Part shown: positions 44,578 through 56,550 of the stretch, piece by piece | Position numbering within the stretch: position 1 is the stretch's first letter | Layout of the letters: each line of letters begins with the position of its first letter | Assembly: GCF_002878395.1 (NCBI RefSeq) | Contig: NC_061118.1 | Location: 3,895,651-3,959,650 of the forward strand | Direction of reading: 5' to 3' | DNA: 64,000 nt | From: Capsicum annuum | Lineage: Eukaryota; Streptophyta; Magnoliopsida; Solanales; Solanaceae | Notes under the pieces: generated by a model | Told to the model about the DNA's origin: nothing | Database searches by the model: none | Seen by the model: the letters and a program-made list of their open reading frames with translations, nothing else | Made by a program: the position numbers and the translations under genes

Positions 44578-46914
44578 TATAATGACCCTCCATGTAATCT
44601 CCTTCATTTTCATATATTTTATATGTCTAGAGATTTCCTATAGCTACCCCAGGTCATTTATAACTTCTTGGGACTGATAGTTTGGTTATCGGGTAGTTCA
44701 TTTGGTTTTTAGAGCCATTTCCCTATTTAGAGCTTCTAAAGTTAATAAATGGGCCTCGAGTAGAAACCTCTGGTAAACAAACTTGGATTTTATTTTTGAT
44801 AGTCTCAAAATCTACAAAACATCATTTTTAGGATGGGGGACCCTTGGTATGTATCTTGAGGCTTTCAGACTCATTTTGGGCTATGGAGTGGAATTTGGTA
44901 AAAATAGCTTCTTGGAGTGTGGACCCTACTTTTTTATCAAAATGACATCGGATGAAAATTTTGATGGTTCCATTAAGCTCGAAATATCAAATTTGGCAGG
45001 TTAGCATAGTTTGTTTGCATTCACAGGATTCCAATCAAATTTTGAGGGCCCGGTCAGGCTTTTAACAACTTTAAAAGTTGCTAGAGCGTCACAACTAATG
45101 CAAACCAAGAAAGGTCTTTGCGTTCGCAGGGTCTTGGCTACATATGCAAGGTATAAGATTTTGGACCTCTGCATTGTGTGCTAGCCTTTTAGTTTTCAAA
45201 GAGGAGGCCGACCAGGCTGGTCGTGCCTTTTTCTCCATAATCACGATGCACCGACCACCTTTGGGAAAGGCTGCCTAGGCCGACACCCACATTCACGATA
45301 AGGGTCCTGTGTTCGCGAAGAAGGGACCCCTGGCAGAATATAACCTTTCTCCTTTCTTTTTTCATTCCTAATTTCCAAGTATCGAACACCATTTAAGGCA
45401 CATTGAGCTTTAAAATTATGGGATAATCATATTGTTAAGCTGGGAATAGCTTGAGATCGTTTGTATGGATCCTATATCATTGATAATTTGAAGTTTTCCC
45501 ATCAATTTTTCCATGTAATTCTCTATTTTTAAATATTTATTTTGGGATTGTTGTTGGGACTAATTTGGATCTTTTGAGCTCAAATTTAGTTGGATTTCTT
45601 GTGGCATTTGATCTTTGGGATGGATGGGAAGTTGTGATAGTTTTAATTTTATGATTCCACAAATGGTCTCCACGTGAGATATTTAGGTTAATATCTGACC
45701 CAAAGTATTTATATGTAATTGGGTTTCATTATTCTCATCTTGATGTGTGGATAACTATTTTGATAGTGTGGCAGCTTTTAGAGGCCTGTTGAAAGGGGAA
45801 AGCTCCGATTTAGAGGATTCAACTAGCATTCGACGACTTCCAGGCAGGCTAGGCTTAGCCTATCTTGAGCGTATTTATGGTATTAGTGTTCTGTTATGTT
45901 AGTTTTACGAAGAATTGGTTAACCTGATTATTGATTTAGTATTTTACACCTTATTTAGCCTATTAGGGCCCATTATGGTAGACTTCCGGTCTATTATTCC
46001 CTAGTACACTATTGTACCCCCTTTAGGGCTAGGATTACTACCATGAAAAGAGATTGGGAATACTTAGTCTAGAATAGGTTAAGTTTTAACCTAGGTTGTT
46101 TTTGGGACCCCGTAGTGGGTCCCACTACCCTGTCTAGCTAGTATACTTAGCTTAAAGACTCTTTAGACTTAGTTAGACTTTTGACTACTATTTTAGGTTA
46201 TTACCTTTGGTTTGGTTGACTTAGACTTGACTTTTGCCTATTTTACCCCCTTTTGACCTTAGGGTCTGGGGATAGGCTTAGAAACCTTAGATTTCTTCCC
46301 TTTAGCTAGATATGCCTATATTTTCATAAAAGCATTTAGTTCTATTTTGAGTCTAGCATATAGTTTATTTCTACTGTTTATTATGAGTTTTAGCAGGCTC
46401 TAGCATTGGTTACAATATGGTTTTGTTATTAGTTTTACAGTTTAGATTGGCTATTTGTGGGATTACTAGTTTTTGGTTACGATATGGTTACAATGAGTTC
46501 TAATTATAGTCTAGTATTTGGTTATGACACGATCGAGGTGTTCTGGTGTTGATTGTGGTTGTTTTGGGAGTATTGATAGTGGTACTAAGTTATGTTGTAC
46601 ATGAGTTATGTGGCCTCTCATTATTACCCACTATTTTTTATTTGAACTCAATGTATGGACTCTTATTATTATCCATTATTTTTGGTTTAAGCCCCGCGTA
46701 TAGCCTCTCATTATTACCCGTTGGTTTCAGTTCAAGCTTGGGGCATATCAAGATAGTTTTATCATGGATTTAGGATCAGATGGTTACATGAGCTTGGTTC
46801 GGCCATTGTTAATTGGGCTTTCTACTTTTTCTACTTCTTATATGCACCCATTATTTTATAGGGGCTCGGTAGGGTTAATTGTTTGCCTCTATATGACTTT
46901 TAGGCTTATAGGGG
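44578..46914 (+). repeat. 3' LTR of C2, truncated by A3
   Basis: It begins TATAATGACCC, a decayed form of the TGTAACGACCC start common in this LTR type, just after the end of C2 pol. It carries a zone of repeated TTCGCAGG and ATCACGATGC-like words near 45110-45320 and a 45-bp tandem triplication at 46611-46745. The expected GGGTCATGACA end is not present before A3 begins near 46915, so the end was lost or displaced. Confidence 0.6.
46611..46745. repeat. 45-bp tandem repeat, three units
   Basis: Units start at 46611, 46656 and 46701. Each begins TGGCCTCTCATTATTA or close variants and ends in GTA or GCA. Similarity between units is about 70-75 percent by eye. Confidence 0.88.
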
Positions 46915-47706
46915 TGATAAGTCGGCAATTTGACGACTTATTAGCGCTTTTTAAGCTTGAATTAACATGATTTCCTATTGATTTGAGGTTATTCTCATGT
47001 ATAATGCTCGTTTGTGTAGGTAAAGGCTTAAAACAAAGTTGAGAGAGTCATTCATGTCAGTTTATGTAGGTAAAGGCTTAAAACAAAGTTGAGAGAGTCA
47101 TTCATGTCAATAGGAGGTCGAAAATGGGAGAAATAGAGCTAAAAATTTCACTTGGGCTTGCCAGGAGGCCACCTGTGCATGCACCTGAGCATGCAGGTGG
47201 CCAATGTGAAGAACCAGGGGTATTTGTATGAGGACTTGCATGCACAAGTCAGCCACCTGCACTAGCACCTATGCCAATAGGTCGCTAGTGCGGCAGCATT
47301 TTCATAATTTTACTGAAACACGAATTTTAGGTTAAAATATGGGGGATTTAGCTCATTTCTACGATTCTTGTTCTTTTCTTAAGTTGAGAAACATTAGAGT
47401 CAATTTCAAGCGATAAATTAATGGTTTTAATCGAATATTTATTGAATCCAAAGTCTAATTATTGTATTATCTTGTGCTTCAATGGATTAATTTGAAGAGA
47501 ATTTAGGTATATCTATAATTTCTATCTCTATGAGTAGCTAGTTTCTTATCTTTGGCTTATGCTTGAATAGGTTGTGATTAGTGTATGAACTTTATTTATT
47601 TGTCTTCTTAATTAGCTAATTGATTAAGGTTTTACATCTATTTTATGTTTTAATTAAGAATTAGAGGTTGCAAACTCCAATTACCCTTGAACCCTTATCA
47701 TCCTTG
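46915..47706 (+). repeat. 5' LTR remnant of A3
   Basis: It starts TGATAAGTCGG after a GGGG run and shows the usual Athila-like LTR layout with TGTAGGTAAAGGC near 47015. It contains repeated words around CACCTGCATGC (47150-47300). The end is not clear: colinearity to a normal LTR seems to stop near 47700, and gag/protease coding starts by 47950. Confidence 0.55.
47011..47110 (+). repeat. 50-bp tandem duplication in A3 LTR
   Basis: Units 47011-47060 and 47061-47110 agree at 48 of 50 bases. The copied segment contains GTAGGTAAAGGCTTAAAAC. It is much less diverged than anything else in the element. Confidence 0.95.
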
Positions 47707-47949
47707 CCAAATGGGATATGGGTGAGGAATAAGTGTGAACAATAACTTGAATTAGTTCATTTAATAGTATCTCTTAAACATGAGAATACTAAAGGTGAAG
47801 TGATGAACAAGCCAATGGCAAAAGAAAGTGGCTAGAAAAGTCAAATGATAATGTCCTAAATATAAATGAGCAAATTGTTAAAAAGCTGAAGATAGTTGAA
47901 GAATTAATTTGAAAGTAAGGAAACTCCACAAGAGGTTTATGGTAATGCT

Positions 47950-48690
47950 AAAAAATTGGATGAAACTCTAATTGTTCCTATGCAACAAATAAAAATTCCT
48001 CTCTCATTTCCACAAAGGCTAAAGAAAAAGGAAGATGATACAAAGTTCAAGAAATTCCTTGTAAAAATTAGCAACCTATCAGTGACTATCCCATTGTTGG
48101 AAGTTTTTCAAAAGATGCCTGGGTACACTAAATTCATGAAGGGCTTGGTTACAAAGAAATGAGTCATGGATTTTGACACTATTAAGGTGACCCATAATTG
48201 TAATGCTATAATATCATGTACAATGGTGGTGAAGAAGGATGACCCGGGCGCTTTCTTAATTTACTGCACTATTGGGGTGTATAAATTTGAAAAGAACATC
48301 GTATGATCTTGGGGAAAGTGTTAGTTTGATTCCATTGGCATGTTCCAAATATTAGTTTTGGGTGCACACAAACCAACCATAATAAGGCTTTTAATGGCCG
48401 ATCGTTCTATCAAGGAGCCTGTGGGATTGTTCTATGATGTTCTTGTGAAAGTTGACTATTTCATTTTCCCAACCTACTTTGTTATTTTGGATTTTGAAAT
48501 AGAACATGAGGTCCCTATCATTCTTATTAGGCTATTCTTGGCTACCAGACAGGCCTTGGTAGATATTTAATGTGGTGAAGTAAAGTCTTAGGTTAATAAG
48601 GAAGAATTGGCTTTCATTATATGCAAGTCTATGAAACAATCCATGGACTTGTAGGTTGTTTCAATAATTGATGTGATAGATGATGATGTG
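47950..48690 (+). pseudogene. gag C-terminus and retropepsin of A3, broken
   Basis: The frame at 47956-48162 covers the linker (SFPQRLKKKEDDTKFKKF) and the MPGYTKFMKGLVTKK stretch that precedes the protease in A2 as well. The active site near 48300-48335 reads DLGESVSLIPL, with alanine changed to glutamate compared with DLGAS in A2, and a stop beside it. The open frame 48340-48570 gives MADRSIKEPVGLFYDVLVKVD and VPIILIRLFLATRQALVD. These segments align with 23794-22873 of A2. Confidence 0.85.
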
Positions 48691-49009
48691 TCTATCATAT
48701 GGAGGCAGATCTTGTGGATGACCCCTTGGTGGGTGTATTGTGGAACTTAAGGAGTGAGGTAATTGAAGAATATGATGAGGTGGTTGTTTTATTGACTGGT
48801 CTTGCCTCTTATACTAAAAATTCTTGGAAGTGGGATCTTGATTTAAGGAATCAGAAAAGTTCACTCGCCAAACCTTCTATCATTAAAACGTCGCAACTTG
48901 AGCTAAAGTTTGTTGCCTTCAAATATTTGGTATTTTTTCTTGGGCGAGAACAATACTTTGCCAATTATTGTTGTGAATGATCTATTGCCTTGGCAAATAG
49001 ACACCTTGA

Positions 49010-50300
49010 AATCTATTGTGAAAAGTTCATTCGTGCTATTGGGTGGACCATAGCGGACATCATAGGGTTGATCCCATAATTTTCTCTCATAAAATCAAAT
49101 TAAGGTTGATCATGTCCCTACTGTGGAATACCATAGAAGGTTTAACCCACCAATATAAGAGATAATCAAGAATGATATTATCAAATGGCTTGTAGCGGTG
49201 TTGTCTACCCAATACATAGTTTAGTACAGTCCAATGCACTTCTAAGAATGGTGTATGACGGTAGTCCCACATGAAAATAATGATTTTGTGTCCATCCATC
49301 CGGTCATGGTTGGAAGGTATGTATGGACAATAATAGATTGAATCCGTGGATGAAAAATCACTTTCCTATGCCTTTCATGGATCAAATGTTGGATAGATTA
49401 GCTGTGCATGCATAGTATTACTTCCTTGATGGATATTCGGGTTATAATCAAATTTGTATTACACCAGGAGATAAAAAATAAATTTACATGTACCTACGGG
49501 ACCTATGCCTTTAAATGCATCCCATTTTGGCTATGAAACAAACCCGTTATCTTTTAATAGTGCATGTTGTCTATATTCTCCAACATGGTAGAAGATACCA
49601 TGGAAGGGTTCATGGATGATTTTTGTGTGGATGGTGATTCATTCGAATCTTGCCTTGATTGTTTGAGTAAGGTCCTTGAGTAGTGTGTAGATTCTAATCA
49701 TGTTTTGAATTGGGAAAAATGTCATTTCACGGCTAAAGAAGGCATCACGTTAGGACATAAGATTTTAGGTAAAGGCATCCAAGTCGATCAAGAAAAAGTT
49801 GAAGTGATTTCCACGATACCTCCACTTATCTCATATAGTAATAAGTACATGTTGGTGGCCATTGAATATTTCTCAAAGTGAGTGGAGGACATTTCCCTAC
49901 CGAACAATGAAAACAAAAGTGTCACTTTCTTCTTGAAGAAGTACATCTTTAAAAGGTTCGGGACTCCACATGCAATCATTAGTGATGGAGGTTCACATTT
50001 TTGTAATTGGGTTTTTGGTGCCTTTCTTAACAAGTATGGGGTGAATCATAAGGTCGATACTTTGTATCAACCCCAAACTAGTGGTAAAGTTAAGGTTACA
50101 AATTGGGAAATAAATTCTATCTTTGAGAAAATGGTGAATGTTGGTTGTACAAATTGGGCAAGACAACTCAATAATGCTCTTTGGTCATATAGGACATCCA
50201 ATAAAACTCATGTTGTCATGTCGCCCTATCAATTGGTGTTTGGAAAAGCTTGTCACTCACCCATTGAGTTGGAGCATAAGGCTTTGCAGGCCTTGTAAAA
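49010..50300 (+). pseudogene. Reverse transcriptase of A3 fused to integrase core (RNase H deleted)
   Basis: The fingers and palm are poor at 49010-49560, then clearer: a MVEDTMEGFMDDFCVDGDS stretch holds the FMDD catalytic motif near 49590-49640. It is followed by GITLGHKILGKGIQVDQEKV near 49745-49800. At about 49835 the frame passes straight into the integrase core ([50 protein letters not shown]; open frame 49882-50298). RNase H and the zinc-binding part of integrase, normally over 1 kb in between, are absent. The acidic residues of the integrase core look kept. Confidence 0.85.
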
Positions 50301-52286
50301 GTTATATGAATTGGGAGAACGCCTTCAAATCAAGAGTAGATCGAGTTCAAGAGTTGGAAAATTTCCAACTCACACCACATGAGAGCTCCATATTTTATAA
50401 AGAGGAAATAAAGAGGTGGAACAATAATAAGATCTTTAAATGAGACTTTTGTGTTGGTGATGATGGGCTCCTCTTCAACTCAGGATTGAAACTCTTCGCT
50501 GGAAAGCTAAAATCTAAGTGGTCGGGCCCATTCGCCGTATCAAATGTCTATCCAAGTGGGGTAATTGAGTTAGATGACTATTAGAAGAGGAGTTTTGTTG
50601 TAAATGGACAAAGGCGTAAGCATTACTCTGTGGGTGGACCCGAGGTGGCTAAGGTTTAGTAGCTTTATTTTAAGGATGCCAAGTGATGACCAAGGGATGT
50701 CGTGCCATGACTTTAACTAAGGCACTTCTTAGGAGGAAGCCTAAGTTTTATTCTTGTTGTTTTCTAGTGTTTAAGTACTAATTGTATCATATTTTGGGTG
50801 TTTGCAGGTGATATAGCAAGTTAAGAAGAGCAAAAGTATATTTGAGGCGCTCTAAACTATGCTCTGGGGTGGTAAAGTCCATTGTGGCCCAAAATTAAGC
50901 ACATTCATGATGAAATACTACCTTGGGTTTCACAGGACACCTGCATGCATAGGCCAGCCCATACGGGTGCAGGCAACCTTACCATGCCCAGTTGAACTGC
51001 TTTGACTTGCTAAGGCACTTGCATGCGCAAGCCATGCACTTTCGTACATAGGACGGGTGCAGGTGACCTTGACTCCAAGATTAAAATGTGAATTAGTTTT
51101 TAGTGGGTTTACCCAACCTGCTAATCTCAAATTCAATTTAAAAGGCACAATGACCTATTCCTCCAAACACTTAGTAATTTTTCAATCCAAAAAAAGAGGG
51201 CATACTCGATTTCCACCATCTAAATAATATATTTTTTCTTTCTTCACATTTCGAAAATTCCTCAATTCAAATTCAAAATTCTCTCTTCCTACATCAAAAT
51301 TTCAACTCCTAAATATTAAATAGGGATTTCTCTTCTCTCATACTCTTTGAAATATCTTTCAAGTATTAATGTTGATTCACATTCCATAGTACTTTTTTAT
51401 TTTTCTTAGCATTATTTGAATTTATTTTGGTGGATTATGATTGTTGGAATGAAGTATGTGAATCGGGTGCCTTTTTTTACATGCTTAATAAGGAATACTT
51501 GAGTACCTAATTAAGGGTACCCCATGCATTTGATGAAATGGCCTCTTGAAATTTCTTTTCTAATATATGTGGTGGATGATCCTATTATGTTAGTATGAGT
51601 ACCTAGGATGTTTTTAGTGGTGAATTGGTGAACTTGTCTTGCTTTCACATACATTTATCTCATTTTTCCAAGTTTTTGTTTTTGTTAGCACCATGTGGTT
51701 GGTAAAATGTCTAAGAGAGGATGATCACTTGAATGCCAGAAATTGTTAATAAATTCATTCTTGGGTCTTTATTAGACCATTCTTAGAGCATGAAATATGA
51801 GTTTAATTGTCCCTTAATGATGGAATCCCAATTGTTTTAGTTAAAGTTGTTTGTTGATCAATATGATACACGATGACTTTGGTTGTTAAACTTGTTGGAC
51901 ATAGAATCTATGAGCGAAGTCTAAGTAACCTAGGGGAGAATGAATGCTTGCCTTTCCCTATTATAGATAAGATGATATTATTCTTAACGGTATAGGGCCT
52001 TTTGTTTCCACTGGTATCATGAGTGGTCTATGTGCTAAATTAGTGTAATGTGTAGATTGTATAGAGATGTAGAGTTCCACATGGTTAAATTTTGTTATGA
52101 AATGTTCCCATGAGTTTCATGTAACATGTTGCCTTTCCTTCACCCTAGTTTTTTTTCATTATTTTTATTTTCTTTCTTTATTTTTTATTTTTTATTTTCT
52201 TTCATAACATATGAAAAAAGTCTAAAAACCATGTTTTACCTTCATTCTTTTATTTGTTTTGTTTCTTTTCTTTTTCGTAGGAATGC
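50300..52286 (+). other. Post-pol spacer of A3
   Basis: The first 400 bases are the tail of pol (WSGPFAVSNVYPSG-like near 50518). After the signature AGGAGGAAGCC near 50730 there is no coding signal. At 50930-51075 there are inverted and direct copies of CACCTGCATGCATAGGCC, GGGTGCAGG and CTTGCATGCGCAAGCC, the same word type as in the LTR at 47150-47300. The rest is AT-rich. A frame at 52126-52314 is low complexity (phenylalanine runs) and not credible as a gene. Confidence 0.6.
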
Positions 52287-53219
52287 CTACAAGAAAGAAC
52301 TTGACATAGGGTGAAAATAAAGGCACCCCTCTGGATAAAAGCAAATCAAAAGCTCAAACCACCAAAGGGAAAAAATGGACCTCAAAAAACTCAAAAAGGG
52401 CCAAAAGTACAAAGCACCATTGAACGTACTAAAGTGATAGGAAAAGAGGTTGATCAAATAAGGTTTGGTGTAGAAGGAGTATGTGTTCTGTATAATGATT
52501 GGGTGAACAATTGGGGTTTCAATCCCGAAAAGGTGTTTAGTATGAAAGGGGTTGAAGAATATTTCCCTGAGATCATTGCTCAAGTCAAGGGGCATGTTTG
52601 GAATATTTTCAGTGATTTGGCTTCCACTCCCCTTCCTCAAAGCTACTTTTTGAAACTAATGTGAGAATCTTATGCCTCTTACCTTGTTTACCACAACGAA
52701 TTAAAGTACAAGTCTCGAGTTGCGGACCAACCATGCCTTCAAAGTGTACTAGTTTGGGGTGTCAAAGTCCCTTGCTCTACCTCAAAGATAAATGTTATTT
52801 ATTTTGCATGTGATATAGATTTCGGGGTTGAATGCTAGAAAAAGTTTTTAGTAGGTGTCAATATTTTCCTTAGCTTGTATGGTGATTGCTAAAGGTTTCC
52901 CTCCATGGGCCATAGTGTTGTCCAAATGAAGAGGTCAGAACTTTCAATCCAAGCCAACATTTGCTTAAATTTATTGGTAACCAGCTATATCCTCAGAGGA
53001 ATGACTAAGATGTTACTATCAAGGGGACCATTATTGTGGATGTATTATGGATGATATTACAGTAATTTTGGTTGAGTTGATTATGGAGATGAAAAAAATA
53101 AGCTCAAAGCAGTCGGGTACTTGACTGCCCTTTTCGTCTCTCATTTCATTACTTTATCTTAAATACAGGATTCTTTTCTTCGCAAATATTTATTGGAGGA
53201 TTCTATGCATCAGCGTGAT
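52287..53219 (+). pseudogene. Extra ORF of A3, first part, resembling the putative plant transposon protein family
   Basis: Coding begins near 52284 (MPTRKNLT-like, with a stop) and is open at 52311-52664. A basic lysine/proline/glutamine-rich N-terminus is followed by WVNNWGFNPEKVFSMKGVEEYFPEIIAQV. Beyond a stop, a segment near 52730-52790 (VLVWGVKVPCSTSKINVIYF) corresponds to the VRGVLVDLLDHTINRFL part of A2. Further decayed frames run to 53219, where a solo LTR interrupts. The role is unknown. The basic N-terminus could bind nucleic acid, which is inference. Confidence 0.6.
53215..53219. repeat. Left target-site duplication of solo LTR (GTGAT)
   Basis: Identical to 55802-55806, exactly flanking the LTR. 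Confidence 0.93.
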
Positions 53220-55801
53220 TGTAAGACCCCACAAAATTTCTAAGGTTAATTCATTCTTTTAGGCTTGTCAAGGGTTCTCAGACTTAGAAAATTCTAGCTA
53301 AGTTCCCAAACTTAGTTTATTTTTGGCCTTCGAAAGTCAGTAATCTTAGTTCATGACCATAATGTCCCTTATTGGTCCATATTCTTGTTTATTCATGATC
53401 AGAGAGGTCGATAGGTGTTCTTGGATGAGTTTCAGATTTTTCAGAACTCATTTAGACCACATTTGGTGTCCCAAAACAGTGGACCAACGCGATCTTGGCG
53501 CGCCGCATTGCCTATCGCATTGGTTAACATTATTGAAGGTTGCCAGAGTCAAAACTACTGATGCTTAGTGAGATCATGTCGCAACCCATTGGGTATTGCA
53601 TCGATGCCATCGACGCACCGCGTCGCCAGTCGCGTTGGTGCCCAGTTTTTAGTCATTAAATATCCGCGTCTTTAAGGACAAAAGGGTCAATTTCCCACCC
53701 CTATAAAAGCCTATAACACGAGATTCAGCTATGTTTTCACCAAAAAATAGTTGTTTCTGTCAAATTCCCTCACGAACAAGTCTAGGGTTTTTAATTAAAG
53801 GTTCTAATCCAGAAGATTCCACCGTTAATCTTCAAGAAACTTCCCTCTAAGGTATGTAAAGTGTTCATTCATGGGTTCCTTTCACCCATGAAGCTCAAGA
53901 AGCCCTTTCAAAAATATAAATTTTGAGTTCCATGTTATGAATTGAATCATATCCATGTCTATGTTGTTGTATGATTACCAAGTTGAAATCTTTAATACAT
54001 ATAATGAAGTTATGTTAGCATATGGTTGGATTTCTTATATTTGAAGTGAATAATGTTTCCATGATGTATTATTTTAATGTTCATGCCTAAGCCTCAAGTT
54101 ATGCATGCAAGGTTGTAGCTAAAATCCCTAAGAGAATAAGAATCATGCTTTATGACTCAATTGTGACCAAATTGATCAATCCATGCTTTACCCTTATGTT
54201 CACAATGACCCCTATGTTATTTTTATGCATTGTAATAGTTTGGTGGAATGCTCATGAGATTAGACTTAAGAAATTATGACATGTTAATATGTATTCCTAT
54301 TCATGTGTAAGCTTATGAAATACAAATACTTCATGAAAATCTCCAACGTTTGTACAATGAATTGTTCACTATGGTCATGTGTTCAGGAAGCGTCACGTCT
54401 TGTCAGTTTCATGCTATCGAGTCCTGGGGGTACTTGTACCCAACAATTTTGCTGTGTGCCTAGAGCCAGTGTCAGTTTCATGAAAATCTTAGTCACACCA
54501 TGATCAGTAGTATTCATAGTTAGTTTTAGAACTCAGTAGAATTCAACCAGTTACATGACTCAAGAAAACTCAGTAATCTCATAAACTTAGTCAGTTAACA
54601 GAATTCAAAAATATTCCGTCAGTCCATGAAATTCAGTGAAATCAGTCCAGTTCATCTCAGTATAATCAGTTCAGTGTCTATTCAGTTAGGAGTAAGATAC
54701 AACACCGAGCGAACCCAAGGATGAGGGCACACTAATAGTAAAGTTTGTGATCCTTAGAAGTAATTCTTGCATTCCAGAACTATGTAGCCAGCATAGGATG
54801 AGACATCAACACTGACATTTAAGGGTTGATGAGGTGGATTAACACTATCGGATGAGGGTCCCACCGTTCTCCTTTAGGGATACTGCTAGATGAGGGTCAC
54901 TCACAGCTTATCCTTACCAGTGCCGCAGTATTGACACCCTTCCAATTGGAGTTATAGGTTGGACCTTAACTCTATACAGAAAAGGGGCATGTCGATTAGA
55001 TGACTACTTTCCACAATCTTAGTCTTAATATCAGTAAAAGAACTCAGATAGTTCTTCAGATTCAGGATTGTCAGATACAGTCACTCAATTTAGTATAGAA
55101 CTCAGCTAGTTCCATCAGAATCATGACTGTCAGATACAGTCACTCAGTTAACAGTATATTAGTTATACAAAACTCATGTTTTCAGTATTCCGACTTAATA
55201 GTCAGTATTATCACGATCTCATTTATAGTTACGAATTTAAGTATGTATTCTCACATTCATGTTATTCAGTCAGTTAGTATTGTTCATGCATATAAACCCT
55301 ATGCATTTAGCATACACCACTTTGTATACCAGTACATTCAGACGTACTGACGCATACTTTTCTTCTACGCTATGGTATTTTATACCATAGGTTCAGACGC
55401 TCATGTTCCCGATCGCACTTTGCTCAGATTCAGCCAGTCACAATAGATTTGCAGTGAGTCCTCATCAACCGAGGATAGCATGATTATTTCATTATTTCAG
55501 TTTTAGCAGACGGAGTGAGTTGGGGACCTATCCCATCAACTCCACAGTTTTCAGATAATTTAGAGGCTTTCAGACTAACATGTTCATACAATTTATTTTA
55601 GTTTGGTATTGATATACCGAATTTCCAGATGTTATGTTTTATCAAATATTTGAACCTTATCGCATTTCATCCCTTTTATTCCGCATTTATATAGTATATT
55701 ATGCGGTGCTCAGCCACAGATATCAGTCATGGGTTAGCTTGTAGTCCTTCGGGATTGCTAGCAACGTGTAGCATTTTGGGTATCATATTTGGGGCATTAC
55801 A
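53220..55801 (+). repeat. Solo LTR of the E1 (Tekay-type) family
   Basis: The 2582-bp sequence begins TGTAAGACCCC and ends GGGGCATTACA. It is colinear with the E1 LTRs, sharing for example AGACTTAGAAAATTCTAGC near the start, the CAGT-rich middle, GAGCGAACCCA near 54711 and GGGTTAGCTTG near the end. No internal domain accompanies it and perfect 5-bp duplications flank it. A CG-rich block with GCGATC, GCGCGCC and CGCGTCGCC words lies at about 53484-53640. It differs enough from both E1 LTRs to be another subfamily or an older insertion. It would arise by recombination between two LTRs of a full element. Confidence 0.95.
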
Positions 55802-55806
55802 GTGAT
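55802..55806. repeat. Right target-site duplication of solo LTR (GTGAT)
   Basis: Perfect match to 53215-53219. Confidence 0.93.
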
Positions 55807-56550
55807 TGATATCACCCATTTCCAAGATGAGGATAATCCCATGGGGATTAATTGGAAAACATCAATTTCAGTAGATTCAATTGTGAGAGATTTTTCGATT
55901 TTAAAGGGTGTGGAGTCCCCTCCAGCTCCTTTACTTATTTCAGATGCTCCTTATACTTCTTGATGTTCCTTCTCATTCGAGCACCGTACAACCTACCGGG
56001 TCTACCTAACCATCTCAGTCTTCCACTATCAAATTTGCCAAAGTTGCTTTTATGACTTTGCCAAACAATAATACTATTACATGATTGGCAGCCTACATTC
56101 CCCAATATATTTAGACTATTATTTAGCAGAGGTTGGAACCTCTATGTATTTGCAGGGCAAATTATGAGTGGAGATTGGTCGCGAAAGAGGGGAGAGAGGA
56201 TTTTGAGTATGTGTCTTCTTTAAGGGGCAATTTTGATGGCCATATAGTTTCACTCCAAGCAACCCTCTTTTGGTTTTAGTAAGGTAGAGATAGATATTTT
56301 TTCAAACACTACAGGCCCCTACTCCCTTTTTGCTGATTACTTAGACATGAGCATTTTGGGGATAAGATCGAGATTGATTTTGGCAAGGGGCCTACTAAAG
56401 CCCATCAAATTGAGTTCACAAAGCAATTATCTAGAGATGAGGAGCATGCGAGAATTTTTGGGGATAACTCTATCTCCCAACTTGTTGATGAGATTTTTTT
56501 TATTGATGGCCCTGTGGTAGGAGCTCAGTCTGATGAGGCTCCTTGAGTTC
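55807..56550 (+). pseudogene. Extra ORF of A3, second part
   Basis: Reading resumes after the solo LTR with an IDITHFQDEDNPMG-like stretch, a proline/serine-rich region (ESPPAPLLISDAPYTS) and traces of a helical segment before a region with many acidic residues (SRDEEHARIFGDNS near 56430). Several stops and frame changes occur. It continues the ORF cut at 53219. The extent of the C-terminus is a guess from where coding-like composition fades. Confidence 0.5.

Noticed and set aside
49788..50033. 81-codon open frame on the minus strand
   Set aside because: Antisense to the integrase core of A3, which has recognisable catalytic motifs on the plus strand.
52126..52314. 62-codon plus-strand open frame rich in phenylalanine and leucine
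   Set aside because: A T-rich low-complexity stretch just before the extra ORF of A3; no domain, and not seen in the other A-type copies.
52287..52640. 117-codon open frame on the minus strand
   Set aside because: Mirror image of the extra ORF of A3, which fits the family pattern on the plus strand.
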